Shown here: in pieces, positions 21,248 through 32,861 of the stretch | Numbering within the stretch: the stretch's first letter is position 1 | How the letters are laid out: every line of letters begins with the position of its first letter | Origin: Maratus speciosus | Taxonomy: Eukaryota > Arthropoda > Arachnida > Araneae > Salticidae | Direction: 5' to 3' | Length of the DNA stretch: 64,000 nucleotides | NCBI GenBank assembly: GCA_963932465.1 | Contig: OZ010798.1 | Coordinates: 19,948,981-20,012,980 of the forward strand | Notes under the pieces: generated by a model | The model's input: only the letters and a program-made list of their open reading frames with translations | Database searches by the model: none | Told to the model about the DNA's origin: nothing | Position numbers and translations under genes: made by a program

Positions 21248-23698
21248 GAGACTTCTTATGTCATTCCATCCTCATATATCGCTTATTTTCATGTGAAACA
21301 ACAAAAAAATTCTGTTTTCTTTGCCATCAGTTTTCACTGCGACAATATAAGCTGTTGGATGACAGGAAAAACGCTTTGAAAGGGAGGTCACCCCCTATGA
21401 CGTTTAGAAGGTCATTTAGAATGACCAATAAGCATTCGTTATCCTACACCCCACGCTAACTAATTCTCTTCTAACTTGAATTTGAATCTTTGTTGTGTCT
21501 TTCTTGTCTCTTGTGTACTGCGTTTAAAATCGCAAGACGTTCAATAAAATACGTTCATCTAATTGAAAAAGAATAATATATAAAGAATTTTTAACAGAAA
21601 ATTAAGAATCAATTTCACCATTGGAACCGGAGACACAAACCTTTCACACCAGAACCGCTAAAAATGGAGTAGTTTTCTTCAATAATTAGGATTTACTGAT
21701 CGAATACTAGAAAACAAACATAGCAAGGTATGTTTTCATCCCTTTTTAAATATGTAACAATGTTTTTCCGATACATAACAATATGTATGAAAAATATTTC
21801 CTATTTGCTAAAAGTCTTAATTAAGCAATACTGTTTATTATTATTATTATTTTCATATAATGTATGATTTACTTAAATTATTAGTATTATTTTATACTTC
21901 ATTATTTAAATACATTAGTAACTTAGTTGATCTAATTCTATTAATAACTGAAGATTTTTTTTTTTTGATCAGTTGTTTATTTTAATTTAAATTAATAATC
22001 TTAAGTTTATGATTAGTTTATAAATCTTGAATTTTTACATAGCTGTAGAGTGATTGCTTATTATATTTAACTTTTTTATGACTAAGAGTTTAATTTTACT
22101 TCATATGTATTAGTTCTAGAGATTTTGATTGAGATTTTAAATTAATTTTGTCATCAATTGACATACGTGATTAGTTTTGGAGTGATAGTTTTAATAATAA
22201 ACACGGAGTAGCTGTGCATTAATTATTATAGTTATAGATAACTGATATTTTCGTTTAACATTAAAAAGAATAATCTTTATTAGATCTGACTCTGTTCGTA
22301 TATTTTTATTGCTTCAATTTATCACATTTCCTACTATTTATTATGTTGTTTAAAATGGAATGATTGATATTTTGTTTAATCGTTCCATATGTTGATTCTG
22401 AAGAAATGTTTTTCTTTTCTTTTTTTTTTTTAGTACAATCTTAGAATAAATGTGGTGGTTAAGTTAAAATTTGTAAATTTTATTCACTCCATTTAATGAA
22501 ATAAATTTTGAGCTACAACTGCGTGAATTATTTTGAAAATAATTACTATTTAAGCATTACCCATTCATTTTATAGAATCAGCAAGTTCAATTTTGTTTAA
22601 CATTTTAATTTAAATTATATTGTAATATTTTTTCTTATTTAGTTGATTATCATTTACTATATACGGAAAAACATTGTAAATTGTTAAGAAGGATGAAAAC
22701 TCATTTTATCACTTAACCTGAAATGAAATATTTTTTTCCGTATTTTTTTATGGTGATGTTTATATAGATTTTAAGGGCACTTCTTTTTCATTTCTCATCT
22801 TTGCTCATAGCTGTCAACTTTTACACATTTATATATACAAATCTTTCTATTCGAAAAAATTATAAAAGTTGGCAGGATATTATTTACATAATTAACCAAC
22901 ATCACTGATTTAACCTAATCAATTTTCAGAAATATTGCATGAATAAATATTAGAGTTATTTTAATTACAAATCGCATTCAATACATGTATTTATTTTATT
23001 AATAAATATTTTTAGGGGGGAGGGGGGAGTTACCTTATATCGTATATATATATATATTTTTTTTTTCTGGGGAGGGGGGAGTTTAAGATATCTTCTTTCA
23101 CTTATTCCAGTCTTTAATGTACTTAATTCACAAATCTATATAAATTCAACTGTTTAAATATTTTATTGCGAATAAGCTATTTAAATTAATTTTGTAAAAG
23201 TTTGGAGGAGAAATTCCTATAAATATTTATTATTATTAATATAAACAATTCGATCGGTAAATAGAAATTTCCCGTGTACCTAACCTATAATACGCGATTC
23301 TTCTATTTAATAGAACCTCCCCCCCCCCCCTCGCCAACAGGAATCGACCTACAGATTTTGACTGTTGGGAAAAGCGTTAATTGTCAACAGGAAGTGCCTG
23401 TATGACTACGTATTTCTGTCGTCTGATAACGCATTCTTTCGTTAACAGATATTTTCTTAAAACAGATATTTTCTGGCAACTTTTTGCTGCCAGAAATGTT
23501 CTGTTGTTTTACAAAAATATTTTTAACAGTGCAAAATGGGCGTTTTGAACCGAATTCATTTGATGAAACCCTATTCGTCTCCCTCCTCTCTCACAGAGGT
23601 CGTTCTCAGTAACTGTATCAGTTAGAGACTTGAAATTGTGCATACTTATAGCTGAATACCTTCTATCACACGACAAATCATAAAACTTTGAAAAAGTC
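21248..23698. other. Long A+T-rich stretch without genes
   Basis: About 2.4 kb with no recognisable gene, tRNA or repeat partner, apart from G runs near 23013-23080, a C run near 23321 and a short family C fragment near 23530-23560 (GGGCGTTTTGAACCGAATT). Confidence 0.5.
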
Positions 23699-23702
23699 TT
23701 AT

Positions 23703-24025
23703 TGTCAGGCTAGCTCAGTTTCAAATCACACAGAAATTTAACATAATTTCAAAATATCATTTTCTCGGGGTAGCTTTTTAAATATTTTTTTATTTAATCT
23801 TGATAAGACGACACATCACAAGTAGAACGGCACATAACACATAAAATAATAACACGGATATAACTTTTTACATTTTAGCACATCTCAAACAGAACACAAC
23901 TACAGTCAACGCTGTAACAGAACACTCTCAACTCACAGCATTTCTCATTCGGCAAAGCTCACGGAAAACGGTCACGTGACTGCCGGTAGAGTCTATTTGT
24001 TTTAAAACGGGTGGCGCGCGTTACA
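23703..24025 (-). repeat. Element 1 3' LTR
   Basis: 323 bp; in element orientation it begins TGTAACGCGCG and ends CTAGCCTGACA (TG...CA). An AATAAA polyadenylation signal lies at 23789-23794, 86 bases from the LTR end. A 10-bp palindrome GTCACGTGAC with an E-box lies at 23971-23980. The ORF stop is inside this LTR. Confidence 0.95.
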
Positions 24026-27000
24026 TCCTCCCCCTCTGTTTCCGATTTACGTCTCGGAGATGAAACAGGATGCTTTCTGGGTCTTCCTCTTTTCCTTAAG
24101 GGTGCAACTGGATTAGTTTCAGTTTCTTGAAATGGTGACAAAGCGGAAACATGGTAAGACCCAATTCGCTCAGTAGGATTGTCCAGGCTAGCAATGTCAT
24201 ATGTCACTAGTGACTTTTGAGTCAAAACTATGTATGGTCCATCTCTCTTAGGCATAAATTTTGCTGCTTTATTTTTACTTGCTTTGCTCACAGGATGTAG
24301 GTTAACCCATATTTTATCACCAGGTGTGAAATACACTCGTCTACGATTTTTATCGAAATATTTCTTCCGCTGATCTTGTTTCATTTCAACACGCTCTTTC
24401 ACACTTTTTGAAATATTTGCAAGACGTTTAAGATATGGGGTTATTTCCGGAACAAAATTGTCATTTTCCACAACAGCTCTAAAATCGTTCACCACATCAT
24501 CGATTGTTCTTAATTCTCGACCAAATTGCAGATAGGCGGCAGTTTGGCCTGTTGTATCAGATTTGGCAGAGTTCATAGCAAATCTAATAAAAGGAAGTTT
24601 ATCAATCCAGGAAGTGTGTTCATCCCCAACAAGGATTGCTATTCGAGGTTTCAAGTCTCGATTTTTGCGTTCGACTGGATTGGCCTGAGGATGGTACAAA
24701 GGTGTCAATGATTGGTCTATTCCAAGAATGTAACAAACTTGTTGTAGAACAGCGCTCACAAACTGAGGGCCGTTATCACTTATGAGTCTTCTTGGGATAC
24801 CATAACGAAGGAAGATCTCTTCAATCAGGGTAGTCGCACATTCTTGTGCAGTAGCAGTTGTTAAGGCAAATAGTTCGACCCATTTAGTGGCACAATCTTC
24901 TACTATAAAAATCCATCGATGCCCATCTTTACTAGGAGGCAATGGTCCAAAGAGATCAATGCTGAGGGTCTCAAACCGCTGAGCATAAGCAGGTGTTCGT
25001 AATAAACCAGCTGGTTTCTGATTTGTTGCTTTATAACGAGCGCACTCTGGGCACTGCTTCACATATTCAGAAATGTATGCTCTCATGCCTGTCCAATAAT
25101 ATCTTTTAGCAATTCTCTGATAAGTTCCTGCTTCACCATAATGTCCGGCTGAAGGGTCGTCATGATGAAGTTTCAAAATATTTTGTCTTTCTTGTATTGG
25201 AATGACCAGTTGCGCTTCTTCGGCATCTGATTCGGGAGCATATCTATAAAGCACACCTTGATTCATCAGGAATCCTCTATCGGTCCAATTGGCGAAATCT
25301 TCGCTTTTCTGTTCGTCTTCAAAAGAATCTATGATCTTTTTAAGGTTTTCATCTTGCAACTGTGCTTCTCTGATATCTTTTGGACTTCTTGTTGGCATGT
25401 CTATGCTGACAAAATTGCATGTCTCACAGAAAACAGATTGATGATTACAAACAGGGCGTGACAGCATATCAGCCACAACATTTGATTTTCCAGGTTTATA
25501 TTCTATATTCTTCTTAAGAATTTCTTTCTTAGCAGGAATCATCCGATAAGGTGGTACAGCAACAGGAGCACTATCATCTGTATTCATACGATGCTCCACA
25601 AACGGGGTTGTCTCTCCCCCTGGTTGAAAACATTTTTCATGCCTTTTTAGAAGATCATTAAGTTTGTCCCTTTCATCGGAATTTAGATTTTTACCTTCAT
25701 CTTCACGTAAAGCGTACGGATTGACTTCGACCGCACCAGCTGACGTATTATTGTCTTCTTCATATTCATCTACAAAATAAAACTTTTCCTGAGGTTTATC
25801 ACTGAAATACCATGTTTTGTTGGCAGTATCTAACACTATGTTAGCATTCTGTAAGAAATCCATACCTAAAAGAGTTCTATTACCCTTGGCATCTGGTAAT
25901 ACGATGAACTCCGTTTCGAAGACTCGGCCTTCAATCTCTACGGGTACAGTGGCAGACAAAGTGTTTCTAACTACTGTAATTCCGTCAGCTAACGTTACTT
26001 CATGAGTATGAGGGTTCAATGCAACACCAGTTTTTAAAAATAATTGATACATACGTTCTCCGGCAATAGAACGATTCGCTCCCGTATCTGCACAGACTAA
26101 CACCTTCTTATTGCAGATCGTGATAGGCACATTTGGAACTGAAACTGCTGATGTATTTAAACTATATAGCTCAAGACGATGTGCTTGAACAGTTTGTTTT
26201 TTAACTGTAGGGGAACAATCTGGACATTTCTTCTTTATAAATCCCAATTTACCACAACCATAGCAAACAATATCGGATTCTATGCGTCGATTAGCAAACT
26301 TAGGGGAAGATCTGTCTTCTTTTGGAGGCTTACTCTGCTTCCAATTATTTTTTCGACGAGAAAACTCTTTCTTCTCTTGGGGTACAACCGGATCTCTTTT
26401 AGGAAACGTAGATCTGATAATGTCATAAGCATCTAATTTTTCGGCAAGGTCGACTGGCGAATTTAAATTTTCCCAATCGTCTAACATATGTTGTTTGCAT
26501 TCAACAGGCACGCGCCTTTTCATTTGATCAGCTATGATAAGATCCTGAAGATCTTCAAAAGACGTTACAGTTAATTCTTTAAGCCAGTTTTCAAAATAAG
26601 CTCGAAGTTCGAAATAATAATCTCGCCAAGTTATTTCCTTGGACTTGCGATGCATAAAGAACAGCTGTCTAAACTTTTCGGCACTAATTTTAAACCTTTT
26701 TAGAAGTAAATCTTTAACATGTGAAAAATTGGACGCATTTTCTTCTGATTCACGAGCGATAAGCGTAGAGATAGAAGATGGTACAACACTGAGTAAATAC
26801 GAAACCCACATATGCTCTGGTACCTTCGAGAGCTTTAATTGACGTTCCAGGAGCACCAAAAACAATGTTACATCATCAGTTTCTGGCCTGAATGTAGGCA
26901 ACAGCTTTTGGATATCTATCTTACTCTCCGGGTGAGACATTACCCCTGCTGCATTACCACCTACCGCTCCATTGGAAGCACTTTGGCTCTGAGCCTGTAA

Positions 27001-27321
27001 CTTGAGCTTCTCAAGCTCAAAATTCATCTCAAGCTTTTTTAACTCTAACTCTTCCGCTCTATGCTTTTCTTCTAATTCAAGTTTCCGCTGCTCTAACTCT
27101 GCTGTTTTCTGTTTTTCCTCTAAGTCCCGTCTGCGTTGTTCTTCCTCGCGAGTCGAAATTTGGTTTCTGACTAATGAATTTACAAAATCAACTTCGTACG
27201 AGGGGGAGGATTTAATTTTTTCACGCAATGTGACAACTGTCATAGAGGGTTGCACATCTAAATTCATTTCTAACGCAACCTGATATAAATCCTCTTTGCG
27301 AGCTTTATTAAGTTCAGACAT
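23959..27321 (-). CDS. Gag-protease-integrase polyprotein lacking RT/RNase H
   Basis: 1120 residues from the ATG at 27319-27321; the frame extends 13 codons further upstream but without ATG. Order: charged coiled coil about 57-109; capsid region with a SCAN-like part about 217-299; zinc knuckle C353-C356-F361-C366, with Phe replacing the usual His; aspartic protease DTGA at D412 with a later LLGMDFL; the first dozen residues of RT (PPYRMIPAKKEIL, about 590-602); then directly the last residues of RNase H (YKPGKSNVVADMLSR); then integrase with the H2C2 zinc site (H720/H727, C757/C760) and DDE residues D789, D849, E884. The tail has an AT-hook-like RKRGRPRK at about 1076. About 500 residues of RT/RNase H expected of the family are missing at one in-frame joint near 25505-25520. 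The last 22 codons or so lie in the 3' LTR. Confidence 0.92.
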   Translation of the reverse strand: MSELNKARKEDLYQVALEMNLDVQPSMTVVTLREKIKSSPSYEVDFVNSLVRNQISTREEEQRRRDLEEKQKTAELEQRKLELEEKHRAEELELKKLEMNFELEKLKLQAQSQSASNGAVGGNAAGVMSHPESKIDIQKLLPTFRPETDDVTLFLVLLERQLKLSKVPEHMWVSYLLSVVPSSISTLIARESEENASNFSHVKDLLLKRFKISAEKFRQLFFMHRKSKEITWRDYYFELRAYFENWLKELTVTSFEDLQDLIIADQMKRRVPVECKQHMLDDWENLNSPVDLAEKLDAYDIIRSTFPKRDPVVPQEKKEFSRRKNNWKQSKPPKEDRSSPKFANRRIESDIVCYGCGKLGFIKKKCPDCSPTVKKQTVQAHRLELYSLNTSAVSVPNVPITICNKKVLVCADTGANRSIAGERMYQLFLKTGVALNPHTHEVTLADGITVVRNTLSATVPVEIEGRVFETEFIVLPDAKGNRTLLGMDFLQNANIVLDTANKTWYFSDKPQEKFYFVDEYEEDNNTSAGAVEVNPYALREDEGKNLNSDERDKLNDLLKRHEKCFQPGGETTPFVEHRMNTDDSAPVAVPPYRMIPAKKEILKKNIEYKPGKSNVVADMLSRPVCNHQSVFCETCNFVSIDMPTRSPKDIREAQLQDENLKKIIDSFEDEQKSEDFANWTDRGFLMNQGVLYRYAPESDAEEAQLVIPIQERQNILKLHHDDPSAGHYGEAGTYQRIAKRYYWTGMRAYISEYVKQCPECARYKATNQKPAGLLRTPAYAQRFETLSIDLFGPLPPSKDGHRWIFIVEDCATKWVELFALTTATAQECATTLIEEIFLRYGIPRRLISDNGPQFVSAVLQQVCYILGIDQSLTPLYHPQANPVERKNRDLKPRIAILVGDEHTSWIDKLPFIRFAMNSAKSDTTGQTAAYLQFGRELRTIDDVVNDFRAVVENDNFVPEITPYLKRLANISKSVKERVEMKQDQRKKYFDKNRRRVYFTPGDKIWVNLHPVSKASKNKAAKFMPKRDGPYIVLTQKSLVTYDIASLDNPTERIGSYHVSALSPFQETETNPVAPLRKRGRPRKHPVSSPRRKSETEGEDVTRATRFKTNRLYRQSRDRFP
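24026..24037 (-). other. Element 1 polypurine tract
   Basis: On the element strand AGAGGGGGAGGA immediately precedes the 3' LTR, as expected for the plus-strand DNA primer. It lies inside the ORF. Confidence 0.85.
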
Positions 27322-28780
27322 TTTAAACTTTAGCAAAACAACAAAACGAGTACCCCACAAATGCCGAAAATTCGTTTAAATTATTCCCCAAACGTGTGAG
27401 CTTTGCCGTTACAACTCATATAAACAAGACTTTAATAAAGCAAAACAGTAAGGTTTAACATTAGCAAAACTCTTACTAAAAACAAAACAAACTTTAAATC
27501 CCTGCAGGTATAAATAAACTGGATTGTCATAACGCGACATTTAATCAAAACAATATTTTAACCAATATAAAGCCATTTACTGAATAGTTAACACTTTCAA
27601 ACAATATTATAAATAATATAAAACACATTATTGAATAATTAAAATTTCAACCAATATTATTATTATATTACTAACGCTACTTAATATCTGTTTCATTCAA
27701 TATCACTTTAAAAGAAAATAAAGTTTCTTTTATAAACAAATAATAAATACAAAAACTTACTCATTCCGTTTTGGAAATGAATCACATTCAAGGCTTTTTC
27801 ATCAGTAAATCAGCAACTCAAAATTAAATACTTACGTTTAGCATTTAAATAATAACAAACACTTAAATAAAAATAGTAATCATTTCTCTTACGAAACCAA
27901 TAAAAAAAAATAATAAAATAAGCACATATCTTTGAGAATTGCGATAAAATTATGAATCATTTTAACAACTTCTAATTTGACTGACAACAGTTTATTTTCC
28001 TCTTTTAAAAAGAAAAGAATAAAATCAACGAAAACGTAAATAAATATTTCTTTCGCTTTCTCTCGCAATCACTCTTTTTTTTTTTTTTATGAATCAAAAT
28101 ATTTTACTTAAAGCAAAGTAAAAATTAAACATACATGAACAGAATCAAAGTAAAATTTTCAGAATAATGGGTGAGGGAGGGGGGAAGGGGAAATATGCAA
28201 TACAAACATGACAGGAAAATAATAGAATGAATTAAAATTTAATAATGTCAAAAATATTTAGAATTTTTAGAATATCAATATTACGAATTCAAGCATCTGA
28301 AGAATGCATTCTTTTTTAATAAAAATATTATGGATCCATACTATTTAAAACGCTTACTTGGTAAAAATATTTTGTAGAACAAACAAATCTTGTAGAATAA
28401 ACCACTATAGGCACAAACACTGTAGGCACCGTTCTAAGAACAAATGAAGCGAGAGTCCCTTAAAGCACAAACATCCTAGAACTTTCTTTAGGACATTAAC
28501 GAAATATTTTGTAGAACTTTAACTTGAGAAAATAAGAACAAAGATAACGAAACATTTCAGATTCAGAACATATTTCTCAAGCACACGACCTAATCCGTAG
28601 AATTTTAGGAACATATTTCACTTCCACAAGACCGGTCGTGCCATTTTTTTCTCTGCTAGTTGAAAACCACACTTCTTGAATAAAAATATATCACTATATC
28701 ACTTGACTTGGAGAATGATGAAATAATATTGCGAACACTTTTGAAAAATTTGGATGTGAACATTATTCTTCGAATTCGTG
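27322..28780 (-). other. Element 1 untranslated leader
   Basis: About 1.46 kb of A+T-rich DNA between the primer binding site and the Gag start. No conserved frame is visible. It presumably holds the packaging signal, which cannot be located by eye. Confidence 0.6.
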
Positions 28781-28798
28781 GCCCGAGTTGGGTAGCCA
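28781..28798 (-). other. Element 1 primer binding site
   Basis: On the element strand TGGCTACCCAACTCGGGC starts two bases after the 5' LTR. A leading TGG pairs with the CCA end of a tRNA. The tRNA was not identified. Confidence 0.7.
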
Positions 28799-28800
28799 AT

Positions 28801-29123
28801 TGTCAGGCTAGCTCAGTTTCAAATCACACAGAAATTTAACATAATTTCAAAATATCATTTTCTCGGGGTAGCTTTTTAAATATTTTTTTATTTAATCTTG
28901 ATAAGACGACACATCACAAGTAGAACGGCACATAACACATAAAATAATAACACGGATATAACTTTTTACATTTTAGCACATCTCAAACAGAACACAACTA
29001 CAGTCAACGCTGTAACAGAACACTCTCAACTCACAGCATTTCTCATTCGGCAAAGCTCACGGAAAACGGTCACGTGACTGCCGGTAGAGTCTATTTGTTT
29101 TAAAACGGGTGGCGCGCGTTACA
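28801..29123 (-). repeat. Element 1 5' LTR
   Basis: 323 bp, identical by reading to 23703-24025. It is followed on the plus strand by the TTAT target duplication at 29124-29127. Confidence 0.95.
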
Positions 29124-29223
29124 TTATGTTATTTTAATTAAATGAATTAATTTAATGACATCCGACCATTTCCGCGATTTAGATTATAAAACAGAACCTC
29201 AATTTCAGCCTTTTCTTTCCGGA

Positions 29224-29290
29224 CTAGATGGCTCCGTGGTAACGAATTTGCCTGCTATTCAAAGGGTTATTGGTTCGAAAGAATTTTCCC
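29224..29290 (+). repeat. tRNA-like SINE head
   Basis: AGATGGCTCCGTGGTAACG matches an RNA polymerase III A box, and TTGGTTCGAAAG about 35 bases on matches a B box. Stems are imperfect and the 3' half is followed by a T/G-rich tail at 29340-29376, consistent with an old SINE. Confidence 0.4.
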
Positions 29291-29866
29291 GCCGAATAGA
29301 TTTTACTATCTAAAAGATTCAGTTTCACAGAGTTTTTGTATTTTTTTTTTTTTTTTTTTTTGGGGGGGGGGGGGGTCATTTTAAAGTTAAAAGTTGTTAA
29401 AAAAATTAACAATTTTTTTTTTCAAAAATTCTTTTTTTTTGAGAAATTCCGAAATTTTAAATTTTTCTTAAACTTCCGCTAAATTTTAGAAATTTTGCGA
29501 ATTTTAAATTTTGTTTAAACAATTTGTTTTGTTTTGAGAAAATTCGAAATTTAAAATTTTGCTTGAAAATTTACTAAATTCTTGAGAAATTTCAGCATTT
29601 TAAATTTAGTTTAAACAATTTTTTTGTTTTTAGAAATCTCAATTTTAAGCCTTATTATTGTGGTAGCTCTGTTATAACAAGTAAATGCTGTTGGGCGTAT
29701 TTCAACTTATCCAACAAAGTGTGTGCGCTAATTCGTGGATCCTCAGAGTTTATTTTTTTTTATTTATTTCTCAACAATAAAATATAGGTAAGAAAGAATT
29801 TGCTTACCTTGTATTAATGTTATATATCCAACTTGATCTGGAATCCGTCATCAGGTAATGGTATCA
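29291..29866. other. T-rich low-complexity DNA
   Basis: Runs of T and a G run (29341-29376), then degenerate repeats of GAAATTTTAAATTTT-like sequence to about 29650. No gene seen. Confidence 0.45.
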
Positions 29867-30793
29867 CACTGTTAAAAATTTCGGTAAAAACACCGAAAAA
29901 AAAGCGAGAATCTCTGTAAATTTACACTAGTTCTCGATTATTATTAGTAGCATTTGATTGAGTTTCTCGATCACCATTTTACAGATATTTCCCTTATCTT
30001 ATATCTAAACCCCTGTAGGGATTTCCATGTCTTTATTTAAAGATATTTTTATCTTTGTTAAACTTATAATTCAAAATACACATTTTTAAATTCCTTTGCA
30101 ATTTTATTTGAAATATTAAGGAAGAAAATTTGGTTTAAAAATTGTTTTTTTAAAACTTAGAATAACTTAGAAAGGGAAAAATCATCTCCTCGAAGTTGGT
30201 GGGGATTTTTATCGACAATCACTTTGCAGTTGTTACCTTCAACATATGGCAGAAGCTTGGTAATATTAAAAGTAAATTGCGTAGTATTATTTCAAATCTG
30301 TTATTATTACAATGCTATTATTAGTAGTAGTATTTTATTGGTAAATGCGTTATAAAAAATATATTAATCTTCCAGAAACATATTACACAAAATTAATAAA
30401 ATAATGAAAATGTAAAAAATCCATTTTAAATAATAAATTAAATTTATTCTGTTTTATTTTTCTCTTATTTCATAAAAAAAAAATTATTTTAAAAAATATT
30501 AGCGCATTAATAAATAAATAGTGTGCGACAATTTAGAAAAATTCTCTAAAACATATTGTTGTAAAAAGTGAATTAGATTCAAATTTTTTCTATTGAATTT
30601 TTTTTATTTATTACTTAAACTAGTTAAAAAATTAAAATTGATTAAAAATAATAATAGGTATTATGTATCAGTCTAAAATAAATTAAAATAAACTGTCTAC
30701 GAATTTTCTAACGAATATATTTCAAGCTAAATCTGTGAAAAGCACAATAGATTTTTCCTCGTTGAATCATAGACATACTTTGAATTTAAACAT

Positions 30794-30870
30794 CACCAGC
30801 TCCTATAGCTCAGTCAGTAGGGTTCTCTTCTACTACCTGGAGGGCTTGGGTTCAAACCCCAGGATGGCTA
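30794..30870 (+). repeat. tRNA-like sequence inside Q
   Basis: TATAGCTCAGTCAGTAGGG is a good A box and D arm, and TTGGGTTCAAACCCCAGG a good B box and T arm with a five-pair stem. The acceptor ends (CTCCTATA against GATGGCTAG) pair poorly, so a functional tRNA is unlikely; a SINE head or decayed tRNA gene is more likely. Confidence 0.5.
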
Positions 30871-31130
30871 GAAACAAATTGTGTAAATCTTAAATGGTAC
30901 AGCAGTTCAAATTTACTATGAAAATTCAAAGTCTTCGAAGCTCGCTAAAATTTGAGCGATTTACTAATTTTGAGAACTAAATTAAATTATTATCTTTAGC
31001 AATAAATTTACAGAGTCTTGTGTATTTTTAACGATGTTAATTTACAGAGTCTACTGTAAATTTACCGAATAACTTCTCTGTTATTTTACACAATCTCTGT
31101 TTTTCTAATCTATGTAATTTTACATAAGAC

Positions 31131-31550
31131 TTAAGGGTGTATTCGAAAAAATATTTTTCCACCCTCAACAGCTCGAAATTTTCTGAGACATTTTCACATT
31201 CATTTTTAAAAGTAAAAACACGAAACTTGCAGGGGTGATTTCTGAAGACATGTTTAACATGCCGTGTGATTTCATTTTCAGCTCAATTCATTAGAATTTG
31301 ATTTTTAAACAATTATTTTCTCAGTATGACCATTTTTTTCATTCCCAGATCGCCCGCTTCGGAAAATTCGGTTCAAAATGCCAACTTTGACAGCGTTTTT
31401 TACAGTATTTTCTGCATTTATCAAAAAACTACGAAGCACCGCACATTATATAGTTTTTAAATAAGAGAATTTCCAAGTTTGATGCGTTTGAGAGCAAAAA
31501 TGAATTTTAAAATGAATCAGAAAATAAGCAGTTTGGATCGGAATACACCC
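31131..31550 (+). mobile_element. TTAA MITE family A, copy 3
   Basis: Full body from TTAAGGGTGTATTCG to CGGAATACACCC; the right-hand TTAA has mutated (TACC). It is nested in element Q. Confidence 0.85.
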
Positions 31551-31595
31551 TACCCGTAGATTCTCTGTAATTTCACCGAAAAATTTTTAACAGTG

Positions 31596-32281
31596 CAGAA
31601 AAGAAAATATTTCTCATTATTCTAGGCTATGAAAAATTGTTTTTTGAGCACACATCATTTCCCAATGTAGTTTATGTAAAATATTGAGATTTCTTGACTT
31701 TAAAAAGTAAAACAATTTAATTAATTTAAGCATACAATTGCAACATATTATTGCTGCATCTCTCTTGTTGAGAGTCTGAAATACAAATAAGTGTAAAAAA
31801 CTTATATTATACATTATTGATATTAAAAGAGGACGTTAGTATCATTAATCTTAATATTACATTATTTATACTATCGTCATTAAAATAGTTTATTTTATTG
31901 ATTGTTCGCATGTCATAATCACTTTGATATGCGATGAATTGTTTATATTAAATGTTTCACTTATGATCGTAGAGTTCCTTGTTTGGAATAACAAGTTCTT
32001 TCATAATTGCTTTTTATGAATCATGTTGATAAATGAAAGTAATTGAGAATGATTTATTTTATCCTCTTTGTTTGGAGATTACATTTCGTAACATCTGTCA
32101 ACAAATGCTGTGTCCAATTTCATTCTTCTTATAACCAAGTTCTTCTGCAGTAAAAAAAAGTCTCATTGAAAGAGAAAAGTAAAAGACATCCGTCGTTCTC
32201 CATTTCTCTCTAAATTATTACTTAGGCGGGCTTTTCTGAAAGATGCTTTGCAGTTATTTGAAAGTAGAAAAAAATTGTTTG
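31596..32281. other. A+T-rich non-coding DNA
   Basis: No gene or repeat partner recognised. Confidence 0.45.
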
Positions 32282-32353
32282 TTAAGGTTGTTCTCAACTG
32301 CTCTGCTCAACAAGCGCAAAACGTTTTGACACATTTACAAATTCATTTTTTAA
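32282..32353 (-). mobile_element. Family C right-end fragment, copy 8
   Basis: TTAAGGTTGTTCTCAACTGC to CAAATTCATTTTTTAA: 70 bases of the family C right end. It breaks exactly where family A copy 4 begins, at a TTAA internal to the family C sequence. Confidence 0.75.
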
Positions 32354-32773
32354 GGGTGTATTCGAAAAAATATTTTTCCACCCTCAACAGCTCGAAATTT
32401 TCTGAGACATTTTCAGACTCACTTTTAAAAGTAAAAACACGAAACTTGCTGGGGTTATTTCTGAAGACATGTTTAACATGCCGTGTGATTTCATTTTCAG
32501 CTCAATTCATTAGAATTTGATTTTTAAACAATTATTTTCTCAGTATGACCATTTTTTTCATTCCCAGATCGCCCGCTTCGGAAAATTCGGTTCAAAATGC
32601 CAACTTTGACAGCGTTTTTTACAGTATTTTCTGCATTTATCAAAAAATTAAGAAGCACCGCACATTATATAGTTTCTAAATAAGAGAATTTCCCAGTTTG
32701 ATGCGTTTGAGAGCAAAAATGAATTTTAAAATGAATCAGAAAATAAGCTGTTTGGATCGGAATACATCCTTAA
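32350..32773 (+). mobile_element. TTAA MITE family A, copy 4
   Basis: 424 bp with TTAA at each end; the right end is slightly mutated (AATACATCCTTAA). It sits at the internal TTAA of a family C element whose far side is absent. Confidence 0.85.
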
Positions 32774-32861
32774 AGAAAAAAAATCAAAATAAATAAATAT
32801 ATTTTTATAGAAACAAAATCAAATTTACTTTGATAAAAAAAAAAGTGCTTGCTGCTTCAAA

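Larger units (their letters stand above)
23703..29123 (-). mobile_element. Ty3/gypsy element 1, non-autonomous, RT-less
   Basis: A complete LTR retrotransposon on the minus strand, bounded by 323-bp LTRs that I read as identical and by the 4-bp target duplication TTAT (23699-23702 and 29124-29127). In element order it has 5' LTR (right), primer binding site, 1.48-kb leader, one ORF, polypurine tract and 3' LTR (left). The ORF keeps Gag, protease and integrase but lacks almost all RT and RNase H. Identical LTRs mean this defective form was itself copied very recently, so RT must have come in trans from a full-length relative. No env frame is present. Confidence 0.93.
29867..31595 (+). mobile_element. 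CACTG-ended element Q with nested insertions
   Basis: The left end CACTGTTAAAAATTTCGGT and the right end ACCGAAAAATTTTTAACAGTG are inverted copies. The inner stretches (AGAATCTCTGTAAATTTACA and GTAGATTCTCTGTAATTTCAC) extend the match. It carries a tRNA-like sequence (30794-30870) and a nested family A MITE (31131-31550). No transposase is visible. Confidence 0.65.

Noticed and set aside
27002..27283. Ser/Phe/Cys-rich protein on the plus strand opposite Gag
   Set aside because: It is the antisense shadow of the coiled-coil region; the same applies to plus-strand frames at 40736-44542.
30794..30870. Functional tRNA gene
   Set aside because: A and B boxes are good but the acceptor stem does not pair and the sequence lies inside a transposon; called tRNA-like only.
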